Source: Zhengitettix transpicula (lineage: Eukaryota > Arthropoda > Insecta > Orthoptera > Tetrigidae). From it: a stretch of 64,000 nucleotides of DNA. Each line of letters starts with the position of its first letter. Positions within the stretch are counted from its first letter, which is position 1. The DNA lies in assembly GCA_037074705.1 (NCBI GenBank), contig CM073590.1, forward strand, positions 134,559,600-134,623,599. The letters are read 5' to 3'. The position numbers and the translations under genes are program-made. Shown piece by piece: positions 44,591 through 56,169 of the stretch. The notes under the pieces were generated by a model. That model did not search any database. It was not told where the DNA came from and saw nothing but the letters and a program-made list of their open reading frames with translations.

Positions 44591-45045
44591 CACGCGAAGA
44601 TTTCGTTCGACACAAAATATTGTGACGGCAAGTTACTCACTTATGAAGTTTATGCTTTCGACACATATAATATATTATTCGGATTCGAGGTAACATTTCT
44701 TTAAACAAAATTTTACACTCACATATTTTATCAGACTCTACCCAAGCTCTCCCAGAATTTGTAGCATGTTGATATTGAACGGCATTTATATCCTTCGGTA
44801 GTTCATTAAAAGTGTCTTATTGTCGCTTACGTTTTCGTTTCTCGTTAAGCTCGTTACTTTCATAATTACTAAACTTCGTTAGGTTTAATATCGGTTTGAA
44901 AATAGGTTATAAATCCATCTATTACGCAAATAACTTGTATTTGATAACAAAATGTTTATACAGTTTTAATAATGGAATCTGAAAGGGTCATTCCACGCAA
45001 ATTCATCGAAAATAAATGCACTTTTCAGATTAATTTTAAGTAATT

Positions 45046-45048
<3 letters not shown>

Positions 45049-45085
<37 letters not shown>
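45049..45085. repeat. (TA)n microsatellite
   Basis: TA run of about 18 repeats. No TGTAAT/ATTACA end adjoins it, unlike most other TA tracts here. Confidence 0.95.
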
Positions 45086-45088
<3 letters not shown>

Positions 45089-45205
45089 ACAGGATAATTA
45101 AAAATCAAAATGAAAAATTTACGCCTGATTGAAAATTAATAATTATAAAAATAGACAGATACATACAAAAGAAGTGATAATATTCATACCACACAACGTT
45201 TCTCG

Positions 45206-45571
45206 AAGCCTTGTTCCTTTCCTCAGGTGCATAATAAACGTTTGAGGCTAGAGACACACAACTGCTCAAGGGTTTTTGCTTTTGAGTTTTGTCAACTGAC
45301 TCGTGCAACTGTGAATCTCTAGGCTCTTACGTTTATTATGCACCTGAAGAAAGGAACAAGGTCAATGAAGCGAGTGAGAGCATTCTCTAAGCCTTGTTCC
45401 TTTCCTCAGGTGCATAATAAACGTTTGAGGCTAGAGACACACAACTGCTCAAGGGTTTTTGCTTTTGAGTTTTGTCAACTGACTCGTGCAATTGTGAATC
45501 TCTAGGCTCTTACGTTTATTATGCACCTGAAGAAAGGAACAAGGTCAATGAAGCGAGTGAGAGCATTCTCT
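45206..45571. repeat. Recent tandem duplication of a 183-bp unit
   Basis: 45206-45388 and 45389-45571 are head-to-tail and almost identical; the one difference I saw is GTGCAACTGTG versus GTGCAATTGTG. Each unit is itself palindromic at its ends: CCTTGTTCCTTTCCTCAGGT...ATAATAAACG against CGTTTATTAT...ACCTGAAGAAAGGAACAAGG. The near identity makes it the youngest rearrangement visible in the window. Confidence 0.9.
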
Positions 45572-46065
45572 CGCAGGTGAACCTTCCCAGAGAGCTCTGT
45601 AGGAGGCAACCTTTGTGGATGCCTTCACTTCTCTCTGGTTTTTTGAACTAAGGTTCTCACATGCCGAGGCATGTATGTTCCGGGATCGCAGACCTTGGGC
45701 ATACGGTAAGAGTTATCCACAATTCCTATTGGAAGAGTCGGCCAGCTGCCTCCTAAACTGGTTAAGGCACGACGAGGGGAAAGCTGCGACCCCACAGAAA
45801 ACCCCTCTGCCGCCATCGGAGGTGCGTGGGACAAGTACCAAATGCCCGATCTACCTGATGCAGGTTTTTCTATGGTTTTCCCTGCATCTCTTTTAGGCGA
45901 ATTTCCGGGTAGGATTCTTAAACTATAGCCCGGGGACCCTAGTTAACCCTTGGCTACCTTGTTCTACCTTTCCGCATCCTCCTTTCTATCCCTTAACTAT
46001 GCTATAAGAGGGGAGATGCCACTATGTGGATTACCCTATACATATCTTGTCTACACCTTCTTCTT
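45566..46065 (+). mobile_element. GC-rich dispersed family, near full-length copy
   Basis: It begins TTCTCTCGCAGGTGAACCTT at the end of the tandem duplication and proceeds through TTTTTTGAACTAAGGTTCTC, GTATGTTCCGGGATCGCAG, GTCGGCCAGCTGCCTCCTAA, CCTGATGCAGGTTTTTCTA and GGGGAGATGCCACTATGTGG. It ends with the CTATACATATCTTGTCTACA type of 3' terminus, shared with 9940-10365. The CATTCTCTCGCAGG junction is continuous with the duplicated unit. Confidence 0.8.
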
Positions 46066-46170
46066 CAAAGGAATAAGGCTTCTAGAAATGTTGTGTGGTT
46101 TTTTATGATCCCTTTTTTGTCTGTATTTCCCTAGATTTTTTTTTCATAAATAAAATTCATTACTTATGTT

Positions 46171-48421
46171 TGCGATACGTTCTTTTACAAAAATGTATAA
46201 TATATACTTTTTGAATAATATTCTAATATTTAGTTCATTCAAATTGTTTTCCCTCGTTGCAGTTTCTAATCTCCAGTTAAGTAAATTTGTGTTGCAATAT
46301 AAAATATATTTTTGAAAACTTATTAAACTTATAAAATGCTTTGAAAAGTACTTTCACGCAGATAAATTTGCATGGATTCAAGACCAATTTAAAGCCAAAC
46401 CTCCATCTGAATTTACATCTTTAAAAGACGAAAATGTTATTGAGTTGTAGTTAAATGTATTGAACAACACGCTCAACCATCCCATTAATTGTTTAATTAT
46501 TCCTTTTTCAATAAACTGTTTGTGAATTTAAAAAACTAGTTCTTTTAATTATAAATATATTTTTAATTATTATAACCGCATTATCATCAGACTTAGTATG
46601 CATTCAAAACACCAATGTTTTTGACTTGGTGCGTCAACTTGGTGTGATTCATTAAGGGCGTAGGAGGCCAAGAGGGTTTTATTTTTCATTAATTGGACTT
46701 TTGTATAATATGTGACTAAGCAAGATATTAACAGTTAAAGTTCACCAAAAAATGTTTGTTATTATATAAGCATTGAACCCTACTCTTCGCAATTTTTGAC
46801 TTTTTTCATTGCCTTTTTCCCAAAAAGTGACATAAAGAATTTGGAAAAAAAATTGTATCAATTTTATTTGTAAAAAGTCCTGATAATAGGTGGTCGTAAA
46901 GTTGTGACACTCATTGAAATGACGTGTGGTGACCGATTATATTGAAAGCGCCGCTGATTAACCTTCGTAAACTATTGTAAAGAACAGAATACATTACGAG
47001 ACTGGCACGAATGGTAGGTACGTTTCACAATGCTGCGGATACCATTCCTCAATTTTAGCACCTAATATTATTTGAAACCAGACTTTGACTCTCGCTGATA
47101 GATAGATTTTATTAAATCCTACTTTGGTCATTGTTGATAGATTGCAATTACAATTTTATTAATTCCATTAGTTCTCGGTTGAGAAAATTGAATACGACAG
47201 AAAAGAAATTACATCAAATAACGAATACGGTATCATAATCTAGAACAGACTCTTTTTTTCTGTACAATATAACTAAGAATACAGTATAATAATTACAAGT
47301 TAATTAACCGTCTTAATTAACTAAATAACAATGAAACACCGAAAAATGGCAACATTACTAAGAATACATTTTAATATTTACTGAGTATACTTACAATTCA
47401 TATTAATACGACAATTCGTGAACCAAATAAATGTGGAAGTAAATACGCACACGCAATTATTATATATATGTATAGAGAGAAAAAGAGGAATCACGAAACA
47501 GACTCAACAATAAACAACGGACAAACAAAGAAAAAAATCTGTAAAAAAGTTATTAATAGGTTATTTTACAACATAACACATTCAACATTTTTACCCAAAA
47601 AATTATTTTAAATATTAGGAGATAAAAAAAATGATACAAACAATTTAAATTCCTTTAACGGTTTAAAATAATGTATTGTATTTTTGAATGTTTAATTCTT
47701 GTGTGTTAAAATATTGAGTTATAACGATATAAACTCGGTGAAGTGTATTAAATGACATTGATTACTCTCATTTTGGCCGTGGAAGGACGTCTTAATTTTT
47801 TTGTTTAAAGATTGTTATTTCAAATGTTTAGAATATACGTTAATGGTTTCTTTAATAATACGACCGTAAGATATTTATTTTTTGTTTATTGATTGCAAAC
47901 TCAACATTTGTATTATTTTTCAATATATTTTTCAAATAGTTTTAGATAACGTCTGGAGGGGCCACTCAACAAAGGGAAGAAACTTTACGCGGCATTTTAA
48001 CTTTTGTATTATATGTAACTTTTCACATTTCTAAATAAATGTTCTGAATATCGGTCATTTTCTACTAAGTTGATTTTAATATGTCAGACAAGGTTTTAAT
48101 TTCAATTATTAGGGGGAGCGATCAAGAAACTCCTGTCTTGTACATTATATTGTTCTTTACCTCTGGTGAAAGGTTTATATAAAATTTCCATGTATGGTGT
48201 ATACTTCTCTGGCAGATCCTAGTGAGAAAAGGGTCTGTTTGTGGCTTGAAAGAGTGGTTTCACGACAACTGTTTAAATGTTTATTTTATTGTTAAATGTT
48301 CAGAGAGATGTATACTTATTTCCAGTTTTATATTCATCGTAAATATTATTTCTTCCGTAGAAAACCGTTATCTTATAGTGACTTAAAAATCCAAAAATTG
48401 TCCTTCTCTTCGTTGAATACA

Positions 48422-48425
<4 letters not shown>
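46171..48425. other. Long AT-rich stretch without recognisable genes
   Basis: No ORF above about 60 codons with protein-like composition and no recognised repeat. Short A- and T-runs are common. Confidence 0.4.

Positions 48426-48474
<49 letters not shown>
48426..48474. repeat. (TA)n microsatellite
   Basis: About 25 TA repeats bordering the LTR-like copy at 48475. The open frame 48300-48485 is an artefact of this tract. Confidence 0.95.
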
Positions 48475-48476
<2 letters not shown>

Positions 48477-49466
48477 TAATACCAATTAAACAGGCGTTTT
48501 CTAATATATATAATATATAATTTAATTGTTGGCGGTACGGGTGCTTAAAGACGACAATCGCAGCGGGTCTTTCTTTGTTAACAATGGAGACTGGAGACCG
48601 CGCGCTTAGAGAACTCAGTGTGCGTAAAGTCTGCGTCGAGCCTGGGTAGAGAAAGGATACATAAAAGAGTCTGCCAGAGATACAACACAGTAAAGTTTGC
48701 TAATCTAAAAGCATGAATAGGGCTATCCAGGAAGTCCAACGGCGAGATATAATAGTTTACATAAAACGCAAGTAAATAGTTTTGACGGAGAATCTCATAA
48801 AATCGCAGTTTGGAAGCAGAAGTTTTGCTTCACAAACTGAACTAATTTTCGAAAAGAGAGACTTTGAGGAGATCTACGTCCGGCAACTGGCTGAGGGTTG
48901 GCTAATCCAGGTTCCAGGATAACAGAGATCCAGAGCAACTACCGTGTGTTCAAAATTTAATGAGTAGAATCAGTGTATAATGGCCTGTTTACTGTGTGTT
49001 GACTTCAAGCTACAAGAGTCCGAACTGATACCAGAAGCACTGTCGTGAGAACAAAACAATTATTAATGACTGTAAACGATAATCAAAGGGTATATTCAGA
49101 TTTCGTTCGCGTTTGTATTTTCATTTGTTTTCTTTTATTTCTTGTATTTATTATTGTATTCCGTTAACTTCAATGAGTTTGGATTGTTAATATTTTAGTT
49201 CATTGTATTTGTTATTCCTACCAAACCGAGTGGTGACCCTGAGATAAAGTGAAATTCGACGCCGTTGATTGTAAAAATATAAAGCTATATTTTTATAGAA
49301 CGCCACGAATTAATAAGATAAAATTGAAATATTTGTTTGTTAAATTGATGAAATTCGGCGTGTAAATCAGGGCTTATAATGTGTAATTATCGACACTAAA
49401 TTTTTAAATACATAATAATTTTGTTAATTATTTCCATTAATTAAGACCACCTTATTAATCATTACA
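48475..49466 (+). mobile_element. Solo LTR-like element, (TA)n-targeting family, copy 4 (992 bp)
   Basis: Termini TCTAATACCAATTAA (second base changed from G) and TTAATCATTACA; ATAT borders both ends. Conserved blocks: ATTCAGATTTCGTTCGCG (about 49092) and CCAAACCGAGTGGTGACCCTG (about 49222). GGATACATAAAAGAGTC near 48654 could be a TATA-type promoter element if plus is the sense strand. A (TA)7 tract of 15 bp separates it from the Helitron-like element starting at 49482. Confidence 0.65.
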
Positions 49467-49481
49467 ATATATATATATATA

Positions 49482-50600
49482 TCTTCTGCCTGTGCATTCC
49501 TTATGCATTTCTAAACCATTCATCCGATTCCTTGGTTAGTTGTGTGCACACCCGCTGAAATTTATGTCGGCCTTTCGAAGCGTTAGGCAACTTCTAAGGT
49601 ATGAACAAGGGTAAAATTTAATAACATGCTAAAACGGCCGATTAAAGCGACGATTAATTAGTTTCCGGCGTCGATCAGATTAATAGTTTCTCTCCAAATG
49701 TTTTAGTGAATAATTTCCACCCTTTACAGCATGGGAAAGCAACACCACTGAGGCAGCGAAACAGCTGAGATTGGTGTCAAATACAGGATTGTAGCAGTTA
49801 ATGAGTTTAATTCTAACTTTCACTAGTAGTTCAGCCCCTAGGTGTTGGGTTGGGGGAGGATGTGGCTGAAAGGCCGTTGCTTGAAAGTAATTACTAAACA
49901 ACAGATACTGGTATTGAATCTGGGGTTATGGAAGTCACTGACTTTAATTATGGCATTTAACATACTGGTTAAGTTGAAGTTCAGTCCGTAGGAGTGTCGT
50001 GAAACAAATTTCTGTATACATTCGTAAATGCGTAGGCCAAACTGTATACATATGTTTATTACGATCCAGGAACAAACACTGAGGGGTTAAGACACACCTA
50101 TCTCCTCTTTAGTGGTAAATTACCACATGGACCCAATCGTTCTTACCGTATTAACACGATGGGTGTGTGTGGAGGGGTGGAATTTAAAAACATTCCTAAA
50201 CGGTCATTATTAGCGTTGAATACAACGGTTTTGTAGGTCGCTTAATTTGATAGTGTTATTCTAGACCTTTGAAGTGTCTAATTTCAACTCCAAAAGGCAA
50301 GGGAAAGCACCCTTACCTTACGGATGGTGGTGGATTTATATAAAAAGTAATGCAGAAAGACCTAGATTAGTGTCGATTCCGGGATTATAAGAGTCGCTGA
50401 GATTAAATATCGCTTTAACCATGGTAGTTCATGAGTTCCCGGGTAACGCTGGAACCTCAGGCAGTTGTAAATAATAGGACAATTTTGGTACTTTAAATAA
50501 ATAACTAATCGTAAATAAATTCTATTTGTTATGGATTCCACAGTGGTAAATTACCACATGGACCCAATCGTTCTTACCGTATTAACACGAGGTATCTAAA
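49482..50600 (+). mobile_element. Helitron-like complex repeat, 5' part, copy with a 49-bp insert
   Basis: It starts TCTTCTGCCTGTGCATTCC next to A and runs in parallel with the minus-strand element 54568-55958. Shared landmarks are GTCGGCCTTTCGAAGCGTTA, GGCAACT, AACATGC...AACGGCCGAT, TTTCTCTCCAAATG, AGGAACAAACACTGAGGGGT, AAGTGTCTAATTTCAACTCC and TTTAACCATGGTAGTT. The block GTGTCAAAT/TCGAT.CGGGATTAT recurs about three times, so it is built of ~400-bp subunits. Beyond about 50470 the two copies part, and no CTRR end was recognised. No protein is encoded. Confidence 0.5.
50111..50590 (+). repeat. Identical 49-bp direct repeat, 431 bp apart
   Basis: 50111-50159 and 50542-50590 are identical over 49 bases, beginning AGTGGTAAATTACCACATGG and ending TTAACACGA. 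Each contains the perfect 15-bp palindrome GTGGTAAATTACCAC. Surrounding subunits have diverged far more, and the minus-strand relative at 54568-55958 lacks this segment, so it is a later addition. Confidence 0.9.
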
Positions 50601-52732
50601 GGATGCCAGGAGACCGAAGAATCGATTATATACAGAAACTGAAGACACGATTGACGGAATTTATAGCACTTGTTACGTGTATAACTGTGGAAGTCCTAGT
50701 TTTTGAGATGTTTAATATTTTACATCAACGGGCAATCGATTGGTTAGGCATTTCTGAGGCAAGTGCAGTAATGTAAATGTGGTTAAAGTTGATTCTAGAT
50801 AATGTTATGTTTAGAAAATGAATTGCTTGTCTGCTGAGCAGTAAAGCAAGACAGAACCGGCTGATGTAAAATACATTTCCCATGTCTCTGTGTTATGTGC
50901 CGGTAACCGTTAACTTTCTTAAACGTCCGGACATTTGAGCAGTCACCTGCCAGGATAATGAATTTACGTGTTCTGTGTAAAATTAGGGCACCTGTGATGC
51001 GAACAGCCTGTCGCCGTTAATTTATAATTTCTGTCGTTCTGATTTAGTGCAAAACAATCGTGTAAAATTAATAAATGTCAATTTAGATTTAATCTCTGCG
51101 CTCTATATTAAAGTAAATGGAAATAAACAAAAAGAGCTCTGTTATTGATAATGCTAAATTGTTTTCTTCAAATGGAATTTCATCCATGCTAAGATAAATG
51201 AGATCATAACCGTCAGAAGTGTTTTCGATTAGCATAGCGATTAGTGAGCGCTCTCCTCTTCATCATCACTTTCTCAAGTGATGCAAATTATATTTGGTTA
51301 ATTAAGGGAGAAAAAAGTTCTAAGTGCGCGACTGTCATCGAAATAATGCTTCATGTTACCGCTTTAACGTTATTGTGTTGGTACCAAACTTTTATATAAG
51401 ACGATCCAATGTTCTGCTCTTAAATAAGATTTTGGGTTATATGATGCATCCTTTCAACAATCGATTACTAACGGTATGCCTTAAAAGTAATTAAACTCTG
51501 GATTGATGAATGGAGGAGCAAAATTAGCGGCCCCAAGGCATCAGTTAGTCTTGATTGTTGTAAAAGTAGTGAAGGGACTCTCAAATCTGCATAACTTTTC
51601 TGTCCGAGAGGCTGACGTATGAGCAACCAACACGTCATTGAAATGAAATTAACTTTGGCAACCGCTTTCACGTCATGAATTTTAAGTTATTATGATGAGC
51701 GCATAATTTCTGAAACACATCTCCTGAAGTATCGGGACACCTGCCTACTCCAATGAAAATACAGAACTTTCTCATCTGTACATGCTGCGGTGGATATAAT
51801 GGAAAATTGGTAATTCAATTCAAAGAGTCAATTAGAGGGGGAATTCATAACTAATTGACTTTACATTTTAGGATGTATTTAGCGTGTACAACCAAAACTA
51901 CTTTTCGAGTTCAGAAATGTTTATATTCGATTTTTATAAGTCTTTTGACGCCCAAAATAATGCAACCTAAATAAATAAAGGAGAGAATAAGATTTTTGTT
52001 CTTTAATATACATTACGATAAGTTGAGAGTAGATACAGTTTTAATTAGAAAAAAATGTACGAAAATAACGCTTACACCTGAAACCTTAATAATTATTAAA
52101 GTTGTGTCTTTAAAATAAAAAATAATAATAATTCTGTTTCGTCTACTTTCCTGTTTATGCTTGCCGTTTAAAACATAGTTTCAGGAAAGAAACGATACAG
52201 ATTAGATGATTGATGTTTTCGAAAACAGGGGGATCAAACTTTATAATAATAATATTATATTCCTCCACCAATAAGTGGACGTTTTCAAATGAAGCAAAAT
52301 AAAGATACTGAGAAATGTTAAGCTATGGTCCACATTATTCAAACAAACCAAAGACAATAACAAAATGACATTACTTAATGAGCAAAATATCATACATTTT
52401 ACTAAGAGTTTCAGTGTCACTGAGTACATTGAAAGAATTGTTCTCATTAATTCTAATATATATCATTTCTAATATCAGTCAGTATCTCGATTTCACTTGA
52501 AAAAGTCCACTGATTGGTGGAGGAAACGTTGTATTGCGTGTTTTTTAAGTTTAGGTGTTTTTTAAATTGGCCATGTAATTTCGTTCTTATGAGTTGGAAA
52601 TGCAGGCATTGTTTTTTACTATAAAAATTTTACGATATTTTAGACAATACGCGTAGATTGAAAGTCATCGTATAAACTATCCCGTCAGGAAACTTTAAAT
52701 TTCGTTTTCATTAAACTAATTTCAGTTCAGTT
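50601..52732. other. No recognisable gene
   Basis: AT-rich to moderate. Minus-strand frames of 67 and 68 codons (51468-51671, 52241-52447) have no known motifs. TCCACTGATTGGTGGAGGAA with ACGTTGTATTGCG near 52506 is a fold-back-arm lead-in similar to others here. Confidence 0.35.
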
Positions 52733-52980
52733 AGGTAATGGTGTATCCAATTAACAGACAGAATTAAGTGATAAAATAAATACCACATAATGATTCTGTA
52801 ATTCTAGTTGATTTCGTCAGATGAGTCGAAATCGTAAGATCCACAACACCGCGCAGACCAGTTGACGAAATCATCTTACGAAAGCAACAAGGATTGGAGA
52901 AACGTTTTGTGGTATTTAGTTTATCACTTAATTTTGTCTGTTAATTTTCTACTTATTTATCTAATTTCTCGTAATCTAAT
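52733..52980. mobile_element. Fold-back element of the 2758-3001 family
   Basis: The left arm CCAATTAACAGACAGAATTA...GATAAAATAAATACCACA (from about 52748) and the right arm TGTGGTATTTAGTTTATCAC...TTTTGTCTGTTAATTTTC (to about 52950) are reverse complements. GTTGATTTCGTCAGATGAG is mirrored in CAGTTGACGAAATCATC near the centre. The outer end TTATTTATCTAATTTC matches TTCTTTATCTAATTAC of the 2758 copy. Confidence 0.65.
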
Positions 52981-53106
52981 ACAGGCGTTTATTATTATTA
53001 TTATTGAATTATATATTTTAATTTTTAATGTTGCAACTTTTTGTTGCAACTTTCATCGTTTTCTCTTATATAGAATTCCTCCTATTTCATGTATTTTCTA
53101 ATATGT

Positions 53107-54152
53107 TGTAATGCCAATTAATTAAGGCATTAATTGAGAAATTAAAAAAATAAATTGTTTGAGAAATCTATTCTTGACGGCGGTACAGAACACAGCAACA
53201 ATGTAGCCAAGTATTGTTTCCTTTGTCGGAAGAAGCAATGCGCGCTCAAAATTACGAGAGAGAGAGAGCAGTTCACATTATGATATGGTAGAGTTCAGGT
53301 CGCATTAGCAGGAAGGTTTGGTCGCAGGAAGATATTGAGAAGTTACAGTTGGCTGGAAGGTTTGGTCAAGTACAGGTCGTATTAAAATAGACGAGATATT
53401 CTTTTAAAAAGTAAAGTTAAGTAGAAGCAGTGAGCAGTCAGACACGACAGAAATTGGTCGAGTTGAAATGGACATGACATTTTCAAATATTCAAAGGAAA
53501 TTTGCAGAGAAACATCGAGAATTACCAATCAACAGCTTTGTTTGGTCCATGAACATTTTGCTCAAGACGAAGTATTCACTTGAGCAGAACCACGAAATCT
53601 GCTAAGCACCACAAACAGTATTGTGAACATAGCCGGGCAGAATTAGTAGAGGTCAACCGAGGGAGAGACGAAAAGGAGGTTCAACCTCGTTCCTGATTTT
53701 TGATTCTAAAATATTAATTTTAGAATCTGTGAGTTTTTAGAAGCTGTGCAAAAACCCGTCATAGTGTTTCGTCAAGTACAAGGTATCCTGGAATGCTGCC
53801 GTGAGTAACAATATAAAACAAATAATTATGTAAACCTGATTAAAAGATAGACGTCAGATTTCGTTTCCTTCTTTTGATTAAAAATTTGTTAATTGGAATC
53901 CATCTTTTGGTTTAACTTCGCTGACAAGTAAATTTCGTCATAGTTAATTGACGAGTAAATCTTTTTTCTTTTGAATTGGAATTTGTGTTTAAGTTGAGAA
54001 ATAAAAAGGATTCGCCATTATCAAACCCAGTAGAGACCCTGAGATATTTTTAAATTGAGTAATTGTTTTAAAGTTTTGTAAATAAATCTATTGTTTCTTA
54101 AAGTTTATAATCTTTCATTCATTTAAAAGTCAATCTAATTTTAATTATTACA
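53107..54152 (+). mobile_element. Solo LTR-like element with ATGT duplication, copy 5 (1046 bp)
   Basis: Termini TGTAATGCCAATTAATTAAG and TTTTAATTATTACA are flanked by ATGT on both sides (53103-53106 and 54153-54156), a clean 4-bp target duplication outside a microsatellite. Conserved blocks: AGACGTCAGATTTCGTTTCC (53850) and AAACCCAGTAGAGACCCTGA (54026). AATAAA-type sequences occur near 54070-54090. With TG...CA ends and a 4-bp duplication this is the copy that best supports the solo LTR reading, of gypsy type. Confidence 0.7.
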
Positions 54153-54567
54153 ATGTACTTTTGCAATTCTTCATATTTACGATTTATGTATAAACCTAAG
54201 AATATATTGCATTTATTTATAACTTGTTCTACTCATATTTATAATCAACATCAACTTGACTTGTCCTTTTTCCTTAACAGAGGACTAATGGAACTACTAA
54301 ATGTAATCTAATCTTACTATATTTTATTTTTCTCAATTTCTTATTTCTTACTCATTCAACTGATTGAACTTTCGGACAAATTAATTATTGCGAGATTCCA
54401 TAATGAGCTTTTACTTGCTTGCAGAAATTTTATATTTTGTCAACACATTCACATTTTAAGGATTGTTGCAGTTTTTCATTCTTTCATTCAAATTCAATAA
54501 GATATTTCAATGTTTAGAATATCGTACTTTAACTTTTTAAAAGCGAGATATTGATTTATATATTAAC

Positions 54568-55958
54568 TAACTGTGTTCCCGGCGTTGTCTGGAGAAAAAA
54601 ATTGATTGACACCTCTTGGTAAACATTTCATTTAACCAGCATCAATAGCGTCACTGTATGGAACATTTATCCATTTAAGCTCCTCTGCCCGACCAAATCC
54701 TTCGGTATCTAACTTCAAGTAAACCAGGATGTTGACTGACGTTACTTTAATATCTCGAGAATTCTCCTACTACATAAAGTAAGATCATAAAGTAAAAACA
54801 CGATGAATTAAAAATACTCCTGGTGCCTTAAAGAAGTAAAATAAATAGAAAATACTCCCGATAACTTAAGAGGGTCAAAATTACTTCGGGTAACTTTTTT
54901 TCAACCATTTATAGCTGCAAGTCGAGGATTATAATTCTAAAATATAACCGCCATGGTTAATGTGAGAATTAAACTCAGTTACTCCTATAACCCCGGATTC
55001 GGCACCAAGCTGGGTCTATTTGATATTATCTTTTATGTAAAATCCTACCATCACCAGTCCGGGTACTTCCTTACTCTCCGTTTTGTAGTTGAAATTAGAC
55101 ACTTAAAACTTCTAGAATGACACTATCAAATTCAGCGACCGCAAAAACTTTTTTTACGCTAATGTTGGCCGTTTACGTTAACTGCCACCACATGCACATT
55201 CACCTCTACAAGGTGAGAAGTGTGTCTTAGCCCGTCGATGTTTGTTCCTGGACACGGACGAAAAACCCATATTCGATATTAGTCTCTGTTGTTTACTCAT
55301 TACTTTTATGTGAAGGCCCTTCACCCACTTCCTCCCAAACACCTGGCGACTGAATAGAACTTAAATTACAGAGAAAATTCCAGAATTAAACTCCTATATA
55401 AAAATAGAAATCAAATAAAAAAGTGAAGCGCAGTGAAAAGAAATGAGGGGGTGGAACGTGTTTCATTTTTTCAGGTAAATAATAATAAACTTTACAGAAG
55501 ACAGTTGGTTTATGTTACCCATATAATTTTATATATGTTATATTTGTATATATGTAATTTTTGTATTGTGTTAATTTTATTGATATAGCTACCACCGGGA
55601 AAATGCCCAATAGTAGCTAAATAATAATAATAACCCTGGATTTGACACCAATCTAGGTTGTTTCATATATTTTTTATCCAACTCCCCTCCACCCCCTCAT
55701 TTAGTGGTGCTGACTTCCTATACTGCACCGGGTTGAAATTATACACTAAAACCATCTGGAGAGAAAGTATTAATATCATTCACTTTGATAAATAATCAAC
55801 AGACCCCATTATCGGCCGTTTTCGCATGTTTTAAAATTTCACTCCTAGCGAGTTGCCTAACGCGTCGAAAGACCGACAGAAATATTCACACATGAATTGT
55901 ATGGAAACGCGTAAGGGGACAGACAAACAGATAGACGAAAACAATATAGATAATAAGA
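54568..55958 (-). mobile_element. Helitron-like element, apparently complete (about 1.39 kb)
   Basis: On the minus strand it begins TCTTATTATCTATATTG (from 55958) and contains GTCGGTCTTTCGACGCGTTA, AACATGCGAAAACGGCCGAT, AGGAACAAACATCGACGGGC, AAGTGTCTAATTTCAAC (twice as diverged units) and ATTAACCATGGCGG. Two to three units of the window-start minisatellite follow (AAGGCACCAGGAGTATTTTT, 54805-54900). It closes with GACAACGCCGGGAACACAGTTAG at 54568, next to T. Start TC, a GC-rich subterminal segment and a CTRR-like end fit a non-autonomous Helitron. 55300-55620 differs from the plus-strand relative and may be an insert. Confidence 0.5.
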
Positions 55959-56059
55959 GTGGTGCTTACCAACATTAATAATGAATTTTCTTCTCCCAAT
56001 CCTCTCGTTTATTCACGTAACATTTACGTTTAAGGGTTGCTATAATTAAGTAGTTTGAT

Positions 56060-56165
56060 TCTTACAGCTCTTACGAAAGCAACGATGATTTCAGAAACGT
56101 TGTGTGCTATTGATTTTATCCCGTCATTTTGTCAGTTAATTGGCTATTTCTTTATTTATTTACTC
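56060..56165 (+). mobile_element. Single arm of the fold-back family
   Basis: CTTACGAAAGCAACGATGAT, CAGAAACGTTGTGTGCTATT and CATTTTGTCAGTTAATTGGC, ending in TTTATTTATTTAC. No left arm was found. Confidence 0.5.
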
Positions 56166-56169
56166 TTAA

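Larger units (their letters stand above)
45140..46170. mobile_element. Fold-back element split by later insertions
   Basis: The left arm (about 45140-45240: ACCACACAACGTTTCTCGAA, GCCTTGTTCC) and the right arm (about 46070-46150: GGAATAAGGCTTCTAGAAAT, GTTGTGTGG) are reverse complements of the 2758-3001 type. They are separated by the 183-bp tandem duplication and a GC-rich family copy. The insertion therefore happened after the fold-back was in place. Confidence 0.55.

Noticed and set aside
45206..45571. CRISPR-like array
   Set aside because: Only two units, 183 bp, directly adjacent without spacers; it is a tandem duplication in a eukaryotic genome.
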